The notes beneath the pieces were generated by a model. That model ran no database searches and was not told the origin of the DNA. It was given only the letters and a program-made list of their open reading frames with translations. The translations under genes were made by a program, and so were the position numbers. DNA of 64,000 nt. It comes from Dendrolimus kikuchii (taxonomy: Eukaryota; Arthropoda; Insecta; Lepidoptera; Lasiocampidae). The stretch covers positions 382,001 through 446,000 of the forward strand of contig CM034389.1 in the NCBI GenBank assembly GCA_019925095.2. Reading direction: 5' to 3'. Shown here in pieces: positions 30,801-41,954 of the stretch (position 1 is the first letter of the stretch; every line of letters starts with the position of its first letter).

Positions 30801-31397
30801 ATTAAGAAGAGGGAGACAGCCCTGCACAAGTTGTTGTTATATCGTCGACTAAGTTAACTGGGGAGGGGATAAAACTGCTTCTGAAGAGTTGATGGGATTT
30901 GATTAATTTGAATATATAACTAACTCTCAAGACTTCTCCGTAGTCAATTCGCGCAGTCTTCGGCATCCCTACTAGCGACACCTCAAGTAGGGATCGAAGT
31001 AGGAACCCTACCTCCATCATTCGGAGTAGGCACAATACGTCTTTACCTGCCATACTCCTCTATTATGACATACGTCCTCTGTCACATCATAAGTCATTAT
31101 GTCATTTTGATCTCTTTTTGGTCCACCTTTACATTTTTACTCATCAATCTTGTAGTTTAATGTTTTTTTGTCATGTGATTTTCATCTATCCTCGTTAAAT
31201 ACCCATACCACTGTAGTCTTCATCCTCTTCATCATTCAGTCATCAAAATTTCCCTATATATCCTTTTCTTTCCTAATCCGTTCTTGTCTATTTAAAAACT
31301 TCATCTCAGTTGGGTGTAGTCGTTTTTAGACTATCACTTTAATGATCCAACACTCGAACCCTTATAACATTTTAATGCTGCTTACGCAGACAGGCTT
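30801..31397. other. Unassigned spacer
   Basis: An 83-codon minus-strand frame (30802-31053) was checked and shows no motif. Nothing assigned. Confidence 0.4.
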
Positions 31398-31585
31398 AAG
31401 GTCCACTTGATAGCAAGTAGTTACCGTGGTCTATGGACATTTGCAACACCAATGTACTGCCGGGCTCGAAGAGGAGACTGGGACCTAGTCAATGATACCG
31501 ACACGCAAGTCAGGGTTGTTATAGCGGCATAGTCTAGACTAGGGCTGGTGGCCATTTAGACGGGCAAATCCCCTTGTCACTCTAT
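31398..31585 (-). mobile_element. SINE X relative, strongly diverged
   Basis: Minus sense, recognisable by 'ccacttgatagcaagtagttaccg', 'gacatttgcaacacca' and 'gggttgttatagcggcata'. It carries 'gccgggctcgaagagg', closer to the LINE end at 28290-28310, so it may be an older form between LINE tail and SINE X. Confidence 0.6.
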
Positions 31586-31692
31586 TATCTTGGTATCATC
31601 TTCATTTAAAAGTGTGACTCCATCTTCATCAGGCCGTTGGCGATGGGTTCAATGAGTCTAATAAGCGGCATTATTAATGACAATAAATATTG

Positions 31693-31811
31693 ATACATAC
31701 ATAACTTCACGCCAGTTCCCTTGCGGGGTAGGCACGAATAACAGAGCGCCATTCAGGCTTATTCTTACACACCTCACTTGCTTCTTTGACATTCATAACT
31801 CTTGTCATGCA
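31693..31811 (-). pseudogene. RTE-type LINE, 3' copy of about 120 bp
   Basis: Minus-strand codons from CMTRVMNVKEASEVCKNK to YPARELA. Direct repeat aatattga on both sides (31685 and 31812) marks the target duplication. Confidence 0.8.
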
Positions 31812-31930
31812 ATATTGAGAGATAACGTATATACACTAATGTGGTTATGCGTCAACACTAAATCTTGAACACTAACGCAGATGAAGCCCCAGAATTAGAA
31901 TATAATGATAAACAATAATTATCGAGCTCG
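31812..31930 (-). repeat. Repeat shared with 61.8 kb
   Basis: The minus strand matches parts of 61815-61940 ('gcttcatctgcg', 'ccacattagtgtatatac') and of 36520-36540. A short unclassified repeat; both main copies were hit by RTE insertions. Confidence 0.45.
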
Positions 31931-32009
31931 TTAAAGAAATGACGTAATAACTTGCTATGCTCGTACAAAATCCAGGAAGCTTCAGAATTTTTTAAGATAA
32001 TAAAAATTG

Positions 32010-32285
32010 TATCCGTGCAGGAACGGAGAAAGAATACAATTTCCTGCGTTGGGGCCAGGTGGTAGGGCATTTGTCCGACTGGATGGCTACCACCCCTGGT
32101 CTAAAGTATATCGCCATAACAACCTTGAGTTGTGTTCCGACATTAGTGACCAGGTTCCAGTCTCCCTTAAGAGAGCAGCAGCGCATTTGTAGCACCTTTG
32201 GTGTTGCAAATGTCTATAGGCGATGGTAACCGCTTTCCATCAAGTGGGCCTTCTGCCTATCTGCTGAACTCCAGCAATGAAAAAT
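32010..32285 (+). mobile_element. SINE X copy with internal deletion
   Basis: Plus sense. After ctgcgttgggg it jumps to ccaggtggtagggc, losing the ggcctgtcgtaagaggcgact block. Confidence 0.88.
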
Positions 32286-32304
32286 AATAATAATAATAAA
32301 AAGT

Positions 32305-32830
32305 GTGCCCGCAGGGGGCTTTGTGGCGAAGCCTTAGGTGAGTAGCGACACCTCGTACCTGACTCCGGGGGCCAAGACAAGGCCTCCACCTCCGTGCTTG
32401 CCTTAGCCAGCCGGCACGGAGTGGAGATCGCTAGAGCTAAGACTCAAGCTCCAGGGGTGGAAGTGATAAATGGCATACGTCAGAAGTAGCTTCGGTGAAC
32501 TTCCAGCCCACCTCTCTACACCCCTTAGCCACTCACACCCATGTTGCCCCTGTCTTCTAGGGCATTTTTCCATGTTACCCGAACATTAGCTCACCCCAAT
32601 AGCCCGGTACTTTTTATCTCATTTCCCGCAATAGTCCTACACTGACCGGGGCTAGTCCTTGGGTGCATCACTATATGTTGTAGACGGATAATCGCCGGTC
32701 AGTGTCACGCCACATTTACATTAAATTTCCACGGGGCCTCTACGTGTTGGCCTTCCCATGGCCCCACGCAAGCTCTCCAAATGTCCGGGCCATTTTTATG
32801 GCCCGTGGTCTTGAAAGACATTTATAAAAA
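32305..32830 (+). mobile_element. Family P repeat
   Basis: Begins gcagggggctttgtggcgaagcc-like and runs to gcccgtggtcttgaaagac. Compared with 55515-56155 it has a deletion near 32565 (loss of the 'gcatgcagggagtggcgagtc' part). Confidence 0.75.
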
Positions 32831-33164
32831 GTGTCACAAATGATTACCTATTCAATTATCGTCTACCTTATTGCTAGAATTTGGATGGTGAAGCAAAGCG
32901 TAGCTCACTTCAGGGCGATAAGTAAGAAATTCATTTTGATTTGACATAAAGCCCGCTCTTCGTCAGGCGTCCCACATTTGCCCGATGGAAATCAATCGTG
33001 ATATTTAATACGTTTCAATCAACTGCGGGTAATGAGATTTTCGCACAAAAACGTGAAAATCCAATAATCTGCTAATGAAAAATGTGGGGCGAAATACTGC
33101 GATGTGTGAAATCATGCGTTACGTAAATAATGATGAGTCGTTTTTTGGAGGTCTTGAAATGAAA
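32831..33164. other. Unassigned spacer
   Basis: No repeat or gene recognised. Confidence 0.35.
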
Positions 33165-33392
33165 TACTTTTTTTTTTATTTTTTTTATTGCATGAGTTCA
33201 GCAGACAGGCAGACGGCCCACTTGATGGAAAGCGGTTACCATCGCCTATGGACACTTGCTACAAAAGCGCTGCTGCTCTCGTAAAGGAGACTGGATCCTG
33301 GTCACTAATGCCGGAACACAACACAAGGTTGTTATGGCGGCATACTCTAGACCAGGGGTGGTCGCCATCCAGTCGAGCAAATACCCTATACT
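33165..33392 (-). mobile_element. SINE X copy, 5'-truncated
   Basis: Minus sense; T-run, attgcatgagttcagcagac at the left. It has the same 'gacacttgctacaaaagcgctg' shortening as the copy at 41648-41933, so the two share a sub-lineage. Confidence 0.85.
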
Positions 33393-33439
33393 GTTGAATT
33401 GCAGTTCAGGAATGCATATTTATTATTTTTTTATTTTTT

Positions 33440-33695
33440 TGGAGCCGTTATTTACTATGGTCTGGGTGTCTGGGATCGGCCCCAAGAGTAGTCCGTTGTG
33501 TATTACCCATAACACAAGCGTAACTTGCTTAATTTGGGGATATACAATGTGTGTGTTTGTCTGCCGATTATTATTATTATTTACATATATATTTTATTTC
33601 CAAATTTTTTACATTTTTCTTATAAACAATACAAATTTATTTATAAAAAAAATATAATTATTATTATTTCACATATATTTATTTATATTTTTTTA

Positions 33696-33738
<43 letters not shown>

Positions 33739-34435
33739 AAACACATATTAAAAAAATATAAAAAGATGACGTCCGTCGGCAGCGGGGCCTAGGGTCCAAG
33801 CTACCGGTGGTTAAGGCTCCAGAGACTCCAGGCTCCAATTATTATTATTATTATTATTGACTGAGGATATAAGCTGGAGGATAAATGTATCTAGTTTCAT
33901 ACCAATCCGTTCAGTAGTAAAGGGGGTGCCCCGTATAAGGTGGTGGAGCTGGGATGGAATGCTCCTTCGTCTCAAAGGAAGATCTTCCAGCAAGGTTATT
34001 TTGTTATTCCTCGCAGGCCTAGGCCCATCTATTTTTTTTTTTTTTGAGCAGGATCCAGCTGAATAGCCGCAGATGGCTGTTTCAGCGATACCCGACTCCG
34101 TGGGAGCGGAGGCGTTCAGCCCGGAAGCAGCGCGCTCGAGGAGGCACCTCCTGTGAGGTTCGACCTCGGCTCGACCGCTGCGGGGGATTGACTCTATTGA
34201 GATTTAGCCGTAAAAGGCTGAATGAGCTAAGCCAACAGGCTGAAGTGATCATTTGGGGACCAATTATCGACTCCGCCGGCGGAGCCGATCCTAGTCTATC
34301 ATTACTACCGCTTCGCAACGTGTTATAGCTGGAGGAGAAGAAGCGGCGGAAGAAACTCCAGCAACACGCCTAAGCTAATCTTGTATGGCTACTTGTGTCT
34401 GTATTGAGTGAGTGTGATTGGTGGGTCTTACCTTT
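33440..34435 (-). mobile_element. Composite N / LINE 3' end / SINE A, inverted
   Basis: Read on minus: family N with an (AAT)n end (34435-33840), a short LINE 3' end with 'ccttaaccaccggtagc' (33836-33775), an AT-rich spacer, and SINE A in the reverse sense (33580-33440). The same order is at 53385-54822, where a 460-bp LINE coding segment is also present. (TA)n at 33703-33732 lies in the spacer. Confidence 0.75.
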
Positions 34436-34496
34436 GTGTAAGAGGATCCGAGACGGGGGCTCTCCGGCGTCTGTTATGCCAGGCTGATGTTCTGAG

Positions 34497-34577
34497 CCTT
34501 GGGGGGTTCATAATCGCGAGGAGCCTCGGGGGGTTCATAATCGCGAGGAGCCTCGGGGGGTTCATAATCGCGAGGAG
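34497..34577 (+). repeat. 27-bp repeat, three units
   Basis: Three tandem units around ggttcataatcgcgagg, nearly identical. Being a multiple of three it yields SLGGFIIAR three times in one frame, but the 66-codon ORF has no other support. Confidence 0.9.
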
Positions 34578-34934
34578 AGCATATTTATTTGGTAAAAATG
34601 GCGATTAATATTTTATAATACAGCAGAGATTTAGCTGCTAAACGAAATATCACATTTAACAATAATAAGCACACTCGAGCGATTGCACGTGCCGGGGTGA
34701 GATGAGGCGAGGTGTGTGCGGAGGGAAACACGCGGGGGCCGTCTAGGAACGCGCGCTTTCCGATCATTTGCGAAAGGCCGCCGTGGCAATCAGACGTCTG
34801 CGGCTACAGTTTTAAGAGGCCTTACTATCAAACGCCTTTTGTTCTTCAAGTATGTCCGATCAGCCCGAAAGAGTCAATGAAATTTTAGATAGAAGAAAGA
34901 AAGAAGAGACATTTCTTTAAAACTAGAATAATAT
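34578..34934. other. Unassigned spacer
   Basis: GC-rich patch at 34670-34800 (ggtgtgtgcggaggg; gcgcgctttccg) without a gene signature. Confidence 0.35.
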
Positions 34935-35655
34935 ATATACTAATATTATAAAGCTGAAGAGTTTGTTTGCTCAGGAACCGCTGGTCCGATTTGAAAAATT
35001 CTTTCAGTGTTGAATAGTACATTTATCGAAGAAGGCTATAGGCTATATTATATTTTAAAAAAAATAGGGATCCTTACTAAAAGTACAATAATGTAACCCA
35101 AGGTGTAAAAAAATGACCCGAAAAAATCCTTACACGGCGTGCGCTGCGAAAACTATTGATTATTGAACAAAACAATGTACTACCACTTTGCAGAACATAT
35201 AATTGTCTACAAAAAATATCTCGTAACCATATGTCTAACTATTGTAGTTATATCTTTTTAAATAATTAAAATGCCGTCGCTTCAAAAACTCTTTATTTTA
35301 TACCTTGGTATTAATCCTTATCAAAATAAATTACTCCATATTCAAGACGAATTCAATAACTTTCTAGAACATTTTGAATTATTCAATTCGGACGTTTCAT
35401 TCAAAAGATATCGCGATATTTAAAATGTAAGTATTAGTGTTGTAGCCAAATATACTAATATATTGTTTGATTGAACGCGCTAATCTCAGGAACTACTGGT
35501 CTGATTTGAAAAATTCTTTCAGTGTTGGATAGCCTATTTATCGAGGAAGGCTATAGGCTATATATCATCACGTTACCAATGAAGAATGTTTCAAAATCGG
35601 AGGGTTTTGAAAGCAAAAACCACGCGGACGCCGTCGCGGGCACAGCTAGTATAAT
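34935..35655 (+). mobile_element. Family L Helitron-like repeats, two partial copies
   Basis: 'atactaatattataaagctgaagagtttgtttg' like ends, then 'gatttgaaaaattctttcagtg' twice (34989 and 35500). The second block resembles 40616-40890 almost base for base and ends 'gtcgcgggcacagctag'. Confidence 0.6.
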
Positions 35656-35935
35656 ATAAAAATAGATGAAATAGCTGAAGTGTTTATTTATTTCATCTAG
35701 AGTAACACAGGCCCGCGGGTTAATTAGCAATAAACATCCACGCGTCGAATGCGCTCTCCGTGGCGGATGAGGGGTTCAACCGCTCCAATCATTAGGGTAT
35801 TACTAATTAATGACTTCACTAATTACCTTTATTTAGGCCATAAGTGGCTGAATCGTTAACTCTCGTATTTCTTTAATAAGAAAATCATATCATACTTTAC
35901 TTTACTTTATTAACATATCTTTATTTCACGATTGT

Positions 35936-36150
35936 TATGCCGTTGGAATTACTATAGAATTTGTTAGAACTATACAAACACGTATGACACAGGTGCAAAT
36001 ATAACTGGACGCAACCAGTACAAACTGCACGATTCAACAACGCGCGCAAAGTCCGTCACTATATAGCTTATCGAATGTACACATCTTGCTTTGATCGTGG
36101 TTCTCGCTAGACTGCCTCTCTCTGCATTGGGCCATTGCTTTATAATGCAG
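35936..36150 (-). mobile_element. LTR family 1 fragment
   Basis: Matches 13861-14040 and 43680-43870 (e.g. 'ttggaattactatagaattt'). Both ends are lost. It runs into 35 bp of a SINE X 5' end (36163-36197, minus sense). Confidence 0.7.
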
Positions 36151-36197
36151 CGATGCTAATGATGAAATTGTATTCTTTCTCTGTTCTTGCACGGAGG

Positions 36198-36654
36198 TGG
36201 TGTATTTAAGCAATAAAAAAGTCCCCTTAATTAATGACGATATGTTGTTGAAGCATTGTCAATGTTGGTCTCGCTGATAGCGTCCCTTGACTAGTGATGT
36301 GGAAAATTAGTGTTGCCAGTGTTAATCATTCCAGTTCAGTTGGCATCTGTTTTACACGCATATTCATGCGCTAGTATCGACATATGTCAGAGATGTAGCC
36401 ATGTATACTGTAATAGAGGGGTTTCATCTGCAATATTAAAGATTTAGACTTGTCGAATGCGACTTATTTAACGCGTTAAAAAGTAACGTGAATAATAAAC
36501 GGTCTATATCTGTAACATTAACGCAGATGAAGCTCCACCACAAGAGATAGAAGATCGGAGCGAGATTGAACCATAAACTGCATTATAGTGTGTGTAATGT
36601 TAAGGCTTGATTGCCTTAACATTTACACTACGAAAGACATAGTTGACTAAAAAT
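36198..36654. other. Spacer with a short shared repeat
   Basis: 36430-36540 resembles 61840-61930 ('aaagatttagac', 'gcgttaaa', 'cgcagatgaagct'). Otherwise nothing assigned. Confidence 0.4.
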
Positions 36655-37265
36655 TAAAAAACTTCGTTTAAAAAAACCGACTTCAAAAACTAAAAAGTAT
36701 AAAATAGCTTATTTCTAAAGCTATCATTATTAACCAATTACGAGTTGGTCTGAAAGAAAGTGTCGGGGTGAAGGTAAGAAAAGGAATGCTCCGGTGGTTC
36801 GGGCATGTGGAAAGAATGACTAAACAGATATACAATGCAAAAGTGGATGGATGCAGAAGTCGTGGAAGGCCACGACACACCTTCCATGATCAAATTGATC
36901 GTGTACTAGCGGAGGGTGATGTCAGGAGCCTAAAGAACAGACGAGCGTGTATGACAAGAGTTATGAATGTCAAAGAAGCAAGTGAGGTGTGTAAGAATGG
37001 GCCTAAATGGCGCTCTGTTGTTCGTGCTTACCCCGCAAGGGAACTGGCGTGAAGTTATGTATGTATGTATGTATTATTAATATGTTTTATCTAAAACATC
37101 TTAAAATCGGTGCTTAGTAATTTTCAAAAAATTTAATTTTTATGTTTTACTTTGCATCGACTTCAAGACGTTTTAGATAATATATATTAATAATAATAGC
37201 TTTAGAAATAAGTTATTTTATACTTTTTAGTTTTTGAAGTCGGTTTTTTTAAACGAAGTTTATTT
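36655..37265. mobile_element. Family K foldback pair enclosing an RTE copy
   Basis: About 75-bp near-perfect inverted arms (36655-36735 and 37189-37262) contain aaaccgacttcaaaaacta. The space between is mostly an RTE insertion, suggesting that the K element was short before it was hit. A K body continues to 37560. Confidence 0.7.
36742..37072 (+). pseudogene. RTE-type LINE, 3' copy
   Basis: Codons from VGLKESVGVKVRKGMLRW to YPARELA, stop, (TATG)n. attattaa occurs on both sides (36728 and 37072) as a probable duplication. Confidence 0.85.
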
Positions 37266-37560
37266 TATTTTATTTGTTGCTTTTTAGTGTCTAGCTATGT
37301 ATGGGTAGACCTACGAAAGTTGCCGCGCTCCTTAAAAAATATAGGTCCCAAGAAACGGGAACAAAAAATGTTCGTAAAATAAAAACTACTGGGCCAAACT
37401 ATGTTAAATTTTTACCGGACCAAATGGCAACTATTCCGCATCAAATTAAACAAGAATCACGTAAATCGGATCATAGATCTCGGAGTAATCGGTGAACATA
37501 CATAAAAAAAAGATCCCGACGAACTGAGGACTTCCTCCTTTTTTGAAGTCAGTTAAACTG
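37185..37560 (+). mobile_element. Family K repeat
   Basis: Highly similar to 18040-18415 over its whole length, ending in 'ttttttgaagtcagtta'. Confidence 0.7.
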
Positions 37561-37849
37561 ACTGTACTGGCTATAATGTTTAAAAAACGATTAATGTCAA
37601 ACAATTCCAAGCTTTGAGCGCGTTAAGTGCGTAATTAAACTTATTATACAAAACGCATCGAGCGTGAAGATTTAATTTGAACTAGCAACAATGAATGTCC
37701 AGCACACGAGTTGTTGGTTTTGACATATTAACACAGAACTCGCTGTGTTTCGTATATTTGTATACTCCCGACGATGCAGCAGTAGGGGGACTATGATTTG
37801 CTGATTCCATCGCTACTTTTTACAGAAAAAGGTAGATAGATGACGCTTT
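37561..37849. other. Unassigned spacer
   Basis: Nothing recognised. Confidence 0.35.
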
Positions 37850-38098
37850 ATTGCTAGCGCACGCGTCCCAAACTCAAAGGGCGTAGGTTCGATCCTGGAT
37901 GGAACGCATGCATCACTTAGGCTCTTTTCTTACTTACTTTGCATATTGTTAATCATAAGGAAAACATCGTGATGCAACCTGCATATCGAAATAACCGATG
38001 TTTCAAACCTGACAAGCATGGCGGGTATACTGTCCCTTCCCCCTATAATAGGAGGCTCAAGCCCAGCAGTGGGACATTTATGGGCTGTAATTATTATA
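37850..38098 (+). mobile_element. tRNA-derived SINE B
   Basis: Head with A-box-like attgctagcgca and B box aggttcgatcctgg, then body to cccagcagtgggacatttatggg and an ATT-type tail. The 3' 'cccagcagtgggac' motif is widespread at ends of insect SINE/LINE families. Confidence 0.8.
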
Positions 38099-38099
38099 G

Positions 38100-39022
38100 T
38101 GTATGTCTTTGAAGACCACGGGTCATCAAAATAGCCCGAACATTTGGAGGCATCACGTAGAGGCCCCGGGACAAATTTAATGTAAATGTGGCGTGACACT
38201 GACCGGCGATTATCCCTGTCTACACCATATAATAATGCACCCAAAGACAAGCCCCGGCCAGTGTAGAACTATTGTGGGAAATGAGAATAAAAAGTATCGG
38301 GCTATTGGGGTTTTTTTTTTATTGCAGGAGTTCTGCAGACAGGCAGACGGCCCACTTGACGGAACGGGGTTACCATCGCCTATGGACATTTGCAACACCA
38401 AAGGTGCTATAAATGCGCTGCTGCTCTCTTAAGGGAAACTGGAACCTGGTCACTAATGCCGGAACACAACTCAAGGTTGTTATGGCGACATACTTTAGAC
38501 CAGGGGTGGTAGCCATCCAGTCGGGCAAATACCCTACTACCTGGCTGTGGGTTGTTTTGTCGCCTCTTACGACAGGCCGCCTGGCCGCAGGAAATTGTAT
38601 TCTTTCTCCATTCCTGCACGGATAAAACAGGGTGAACTCCTAGTGGTGCTAGGGGTCTGGGAATATGGGGACTACGGCGTCTGCCCGTCGCAATATTCAG
38701 GGAACATGGAAAAATGGGCAGACGGTGACTCGCCACTCCCTGCATGGGCCCCAAAAATGCGATAGAAGACAGGGCCAACATGGGTATGAGTGGCTAAGGG
38801 GTGTAGAGAGATAGGCTGCGGGTTCACCGAAGCTGCTTCTGACGTGATGCCATTTATCACTTCCACCCCTGGACTTTGAGTCTTAGCTCTAGCGATCTCC
38901 ACTCCGTGCCGCCTTGTTAAGGCAAGCACGGAGGCGGGGGCCTTGTCTTGGCCCCCGGAGTCGGGTACGAGTTGTCGCTACTCACTTAAGGCTTCGCCAC
39001 AAAGCCCCCTGCGGGTTTATTA
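38100..39022 (-). mobile_element. Family P repeat split by SINE X
   Basis: Minus-sense P occupies 38100-38308 and 38628-39022. SINE X is inserted at the 'ctattgggg' point of P; the intact order is seen at 55905-55920. P is therefore older than this SINE X copy. Confidence 0.8.
38309..38625 (-). mobile_element. SINE X copy inside family P
   Basis: Near full length, minus sense, T10 run at the left, ttcctgcacgg at the right. Confidence 0.9.
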
Positions 39023-39194
39023 TTATTGCTCTCCTAAATATACAGTTACAAGAAAAAACCATATTTACATTTTTTTCTAGGCATTATAATAAGCGGCCTT
39101 ATCGCTTAAAGCGATCTCTTCAAAGCAATCTAAAGCAAAGGATTTTCTTAGCCGATTTAGCAATGTAGGTGGTGCAGGAAAAGGGGGCAATAAG
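39023..39194. other. Short repeat related to 52480 kb region
   Basis: 'aagcggccttatcgcttaaagcgatctcttc' and 'gatgtaggtggtg' recur at 52495-52570; unclassified. Confidence 0.45.
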
Positions 39195-39197
39195 AAT

Positions 39198-40003
39198 GTT
39201 TTTTTTTATTGCAGGAGTTCAGCAGACAGGTAGACAGACGGCCCATTTGTTGAAAAGCGGTTACCATCGCTTATGGACATTTACAACATCTAAGGTGCTA
39301 CAAATGCGCTGCTGCTCTCTTAAGGGAGACTGGAACCTGGTCACTAATGCCGGAACACAACTCAAGGTTGTTATGGCGACATACTCTAGACCACAACAAT
39401 TAAACAATAAATTATAACACCGCACAAAAACATAACTAACAATAAAACTTATACACATACTCAAACCTACGCGCACTACCATCGCATTGCATTACACGCA
39501 CACTCCACAAACAAACCAAGACACACAAAGAGCCTAAAAATTAATAACCCAGGCATAGAAAAGAAAAAAACAACACACATGGCACTAGATAGGACTATAT
39601 ATAAGTATAGATATAAGGCCAACACTGCACATGCACTTCCTCACAACACCAGCATGTAACAGATACACTCTACATTAGTATAAGTTTAGTATTAAAATTA
39701 GAATAAATTAATATAATAAGTTATTCTTAAGGTACACCACAACATAAAAATTACTAAATTAATGTCACACACAGTAACACAAATAAACAATAAGCGTGTA
39801 TGGAGTCTAAAATTTTATATAGAAATTAAGTAGTAAAAAAGGGTACGGAACTCGAGTCCGTAGAGATATTAATAATAATATAAAAAAAAACTCTAGACCA
39901 GTCGAGCAAATACCCTACCACCTGGCTGTAGGTTGTTTACTCGCCTCTTACGAAAGGCCGCCCGGTCGCAGGAAATTGTATTCTTTCTCCGTTCCTACAC
40001 GGA
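39198..40003 (-). mobile_element. SINE X copy split by family Q
   Basis: Minus sense, 39198-39393 and 39890-40003. Exact 11-bp duplication actctagacca at 39383-39393 and 39890-39900 flanks the inserted Q. Confidence 0.92.
39394..39889 (+). mobile_element. Family Q, intact insertion
   Basis: 496 bp ending in an A9 run, with an 11-bp target duplication, so a poly-A retroposon. Other copies: 51221-51655, 56560-57090 (split) and 2907-3218 (minus). No ORF. Near its 3' end is 'gggtacggaactcgagtcc'. Whether it is a SINE or a LINE 3' fragment is open; no A/B boxes were found at its 5' end. Confidence 0.88.
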
Positions 40004-40284
40004 TGTGTCCCAGATTTATCCCCAAAAAGTGACTAGCATTGTCACAGTATTGCCAACCTAACTACATCCATGAATAATTGGATGCGAGCGGATCGATGAT
40101 GCCGACATGACGAGCTCATGTTACATGTACATCACTACATTGTACAATATATGTACGTACATGTATAATTATTGCCTTTGACAATACGTAATAATGCGCT
40201 TTGTGGTGTCAGTTAACATTACGAATATATGTGTAGGGGTGACCAGAGTTGACATGTAAGTGTAACCTCTGATCACACTCACAC
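40004..40284. other. Unassigned spacer
   Basis: Nothing recognised apart from scattered tacatgta palindromes at 40110-40165. Confidence 0.35.
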
Positions 40285-40615
40285 TATGGAGTGCCACAAG
40301 GCAGTATACTTGGCCCCATGTTGTTTCTGCTCTACATAAACGACTTACCAAAGTGTACTAAACATGAGATAATCTTATATGCAGATGACAAAACAATGTT
40401 AGTCAAATCAAATAATACAAACACTTGAAACTATAGGACATGTAATTGATTGGTTAAACGGAAATAACTTAATAGTAAATATAACTAAAACTAACATTAA
40501 GAAATTCCATTTAAGAAACAATAAATTAAATGAATTCAATATTCAATATGAATATAGACAAAGTGAAAGTTGTAAAATTTCTGGGACTACTGATTGATAG
40601 TTCATGTAATTGGAC
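40285..40615 (+). pseudogene. Jockey/CR1-type reverse transcriptase fragment
   Basis: Plus-strand codons give YGVPQGSILGPMLFLLYI-NDLP followed by ILYADDKTML, which are two core motifs (GxPQG and YADD) of non-LTR reverse transcriptases, and later VKFLGLLIDSSCNW. A frameshift after the YADD block and abrupt ends mark a dead fragment. At 40612 it joins family L. It may belong to the same LINE as 62985-63565. Confidence 0.8.
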
Positions 40616-40890
40616 GTTTCATTCAAAAGATATCGCGATATTTAAAATGTAAGTATTAGTGTTGCAGCCAAATATATTAATATTGTTTGATTGAACGCGC
40701 TAATCTCAGGAACGACTGGTCTGATTTGAAAAATTCTTTCAGTGTTAGATAGCCCGTTTATTGAGGAAGGCTATAGGCTATATATCATCACGCTAAGACC
40801 AATAGGAGCGGAGCACCAATGAAGAATGTTTCAAAATCGGGCGGTTTTGAAAACAAATTCCACGCGGACGACGTCGCGGGCACAGCTATA
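40616..40890 (+). mobile_element. Family L Helitron-like repeat
   Basis: Near duplicate of 35400-35652, ending gtcgcgggcacagct. Confidence 0.65.
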
Positions 40891-41097
40891 GTTACATAAA
40901 TCATTTGCGCACGTAGATGCCTCTCACAAACAAAGAGATAAGTCCTGTCACGCGCACAAAGTGGATGCATGCGGGTTCTGTATTACGATGATGTTTCTGT
41001 TACTGTTTTTGGGGGTTGAAATAAGTTGCTTTTAAGGGGTTGCATGAGTGCACTTCTCTCTCATTAAATTAAATTATTAGAATTTATTTAAGACATA

Positions 41098-41375
41098 TTT
41101 TTTTTTTATTGCAGGAGTTCAGCATACAGGCAGACGGTCCACTTGATGGATAGCGGTTACCATCACCAAAGGTGCTACAAATGCGCTGCTGCTCTCTTAA
41201 GGGAGACTGGAACCTGGTCACTAATGCCGGAAGACGACTCAAGGTTGTTATGGCGGCATACTCTAGAAGTCGGGCAAATGCCCTACCACCTGGCTGTGGG
41301 TTGTTAGGTCGCCTCTTACGACAAGCCGCCCCAACGCAGGAAATTGTATTCTTTCTCCGTTCCTGCACGGATAAA
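41098..41375 (-). mobile_element. SINE X copy with two deletions
   Basis: Minus sense. It lacks the 'gcctatggacatttgcaac' block and the 'ccaggggtggtagccatcc' block. Confidence 0.85.
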
Positions 41376-41647
41376 ACTCCACCCCAAAAAAATCATTTTG
41401 AGCGATTAAAACAGGTTTTTATTTTTCACTATTTACCCCGGGCTTCCCGGGACACAAAGTACTGCAGCATCGTTTTAGTGAAAACTGCGTTGGAATAAGC
41501 AAATTTTAATGCACCTGAAAACTGCAAACCGCTTCCGGGAAATTCCCTCAGAATTCTCAGAATAAAAAGTAGCGCAGATTTTAACACTAATAATTTGCTG
41601 TCGATCAGCGAACACCACATCAAAATCGGCTCAGTAGTTTTAACGGA
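41376..41647 (-). mobile_element. Helitron-like debris
   Basis: 'cgggcttcccggga', 'gaaaactgcgttgg' and 'atcaaaatcggctcagtagttttaacgg' resemble lepidopteran Helitron-like sequence; boundaries unsure. Confidence 0.4.
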
Positions 41648-41933
41648 GGAAGAATACAATTTCCTGCGGCCAGGCGGCCTGCCGTAAGTAGCGACAAAAC
41701 AACCCACAGCCAATTGGTAGGGTATTTGCTCGACTGGATGGCTACCCCCCTTAGTCTAAAGCATGTCGCCATAACAAGCTTGAGTTGTGTTCCGGCATTA
41801 GTGACCAGGTTCCAGTCTCCCTTAAGAGAGCAGCAGCGCTTTTGTAGCAGGTGTCCATAGGCGATGGTAACCGCTTTCCGTCAAGTGGAACTATTGCCTG
41901 TCTGCTGAACTCATACAATAAAAAAAAAATACA
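41648..41933 (+). mobile_element. SINE X copy
   Basis: Plus sense from ggaagaatacaatttcctgc to tgaactcatacaat plus A9. It has the short 'tttgtagcaggtgtccat' variant. Confidence 0.85.
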
Positions 41934-41954
41934 AACAGACAAGAAATAAATAGA

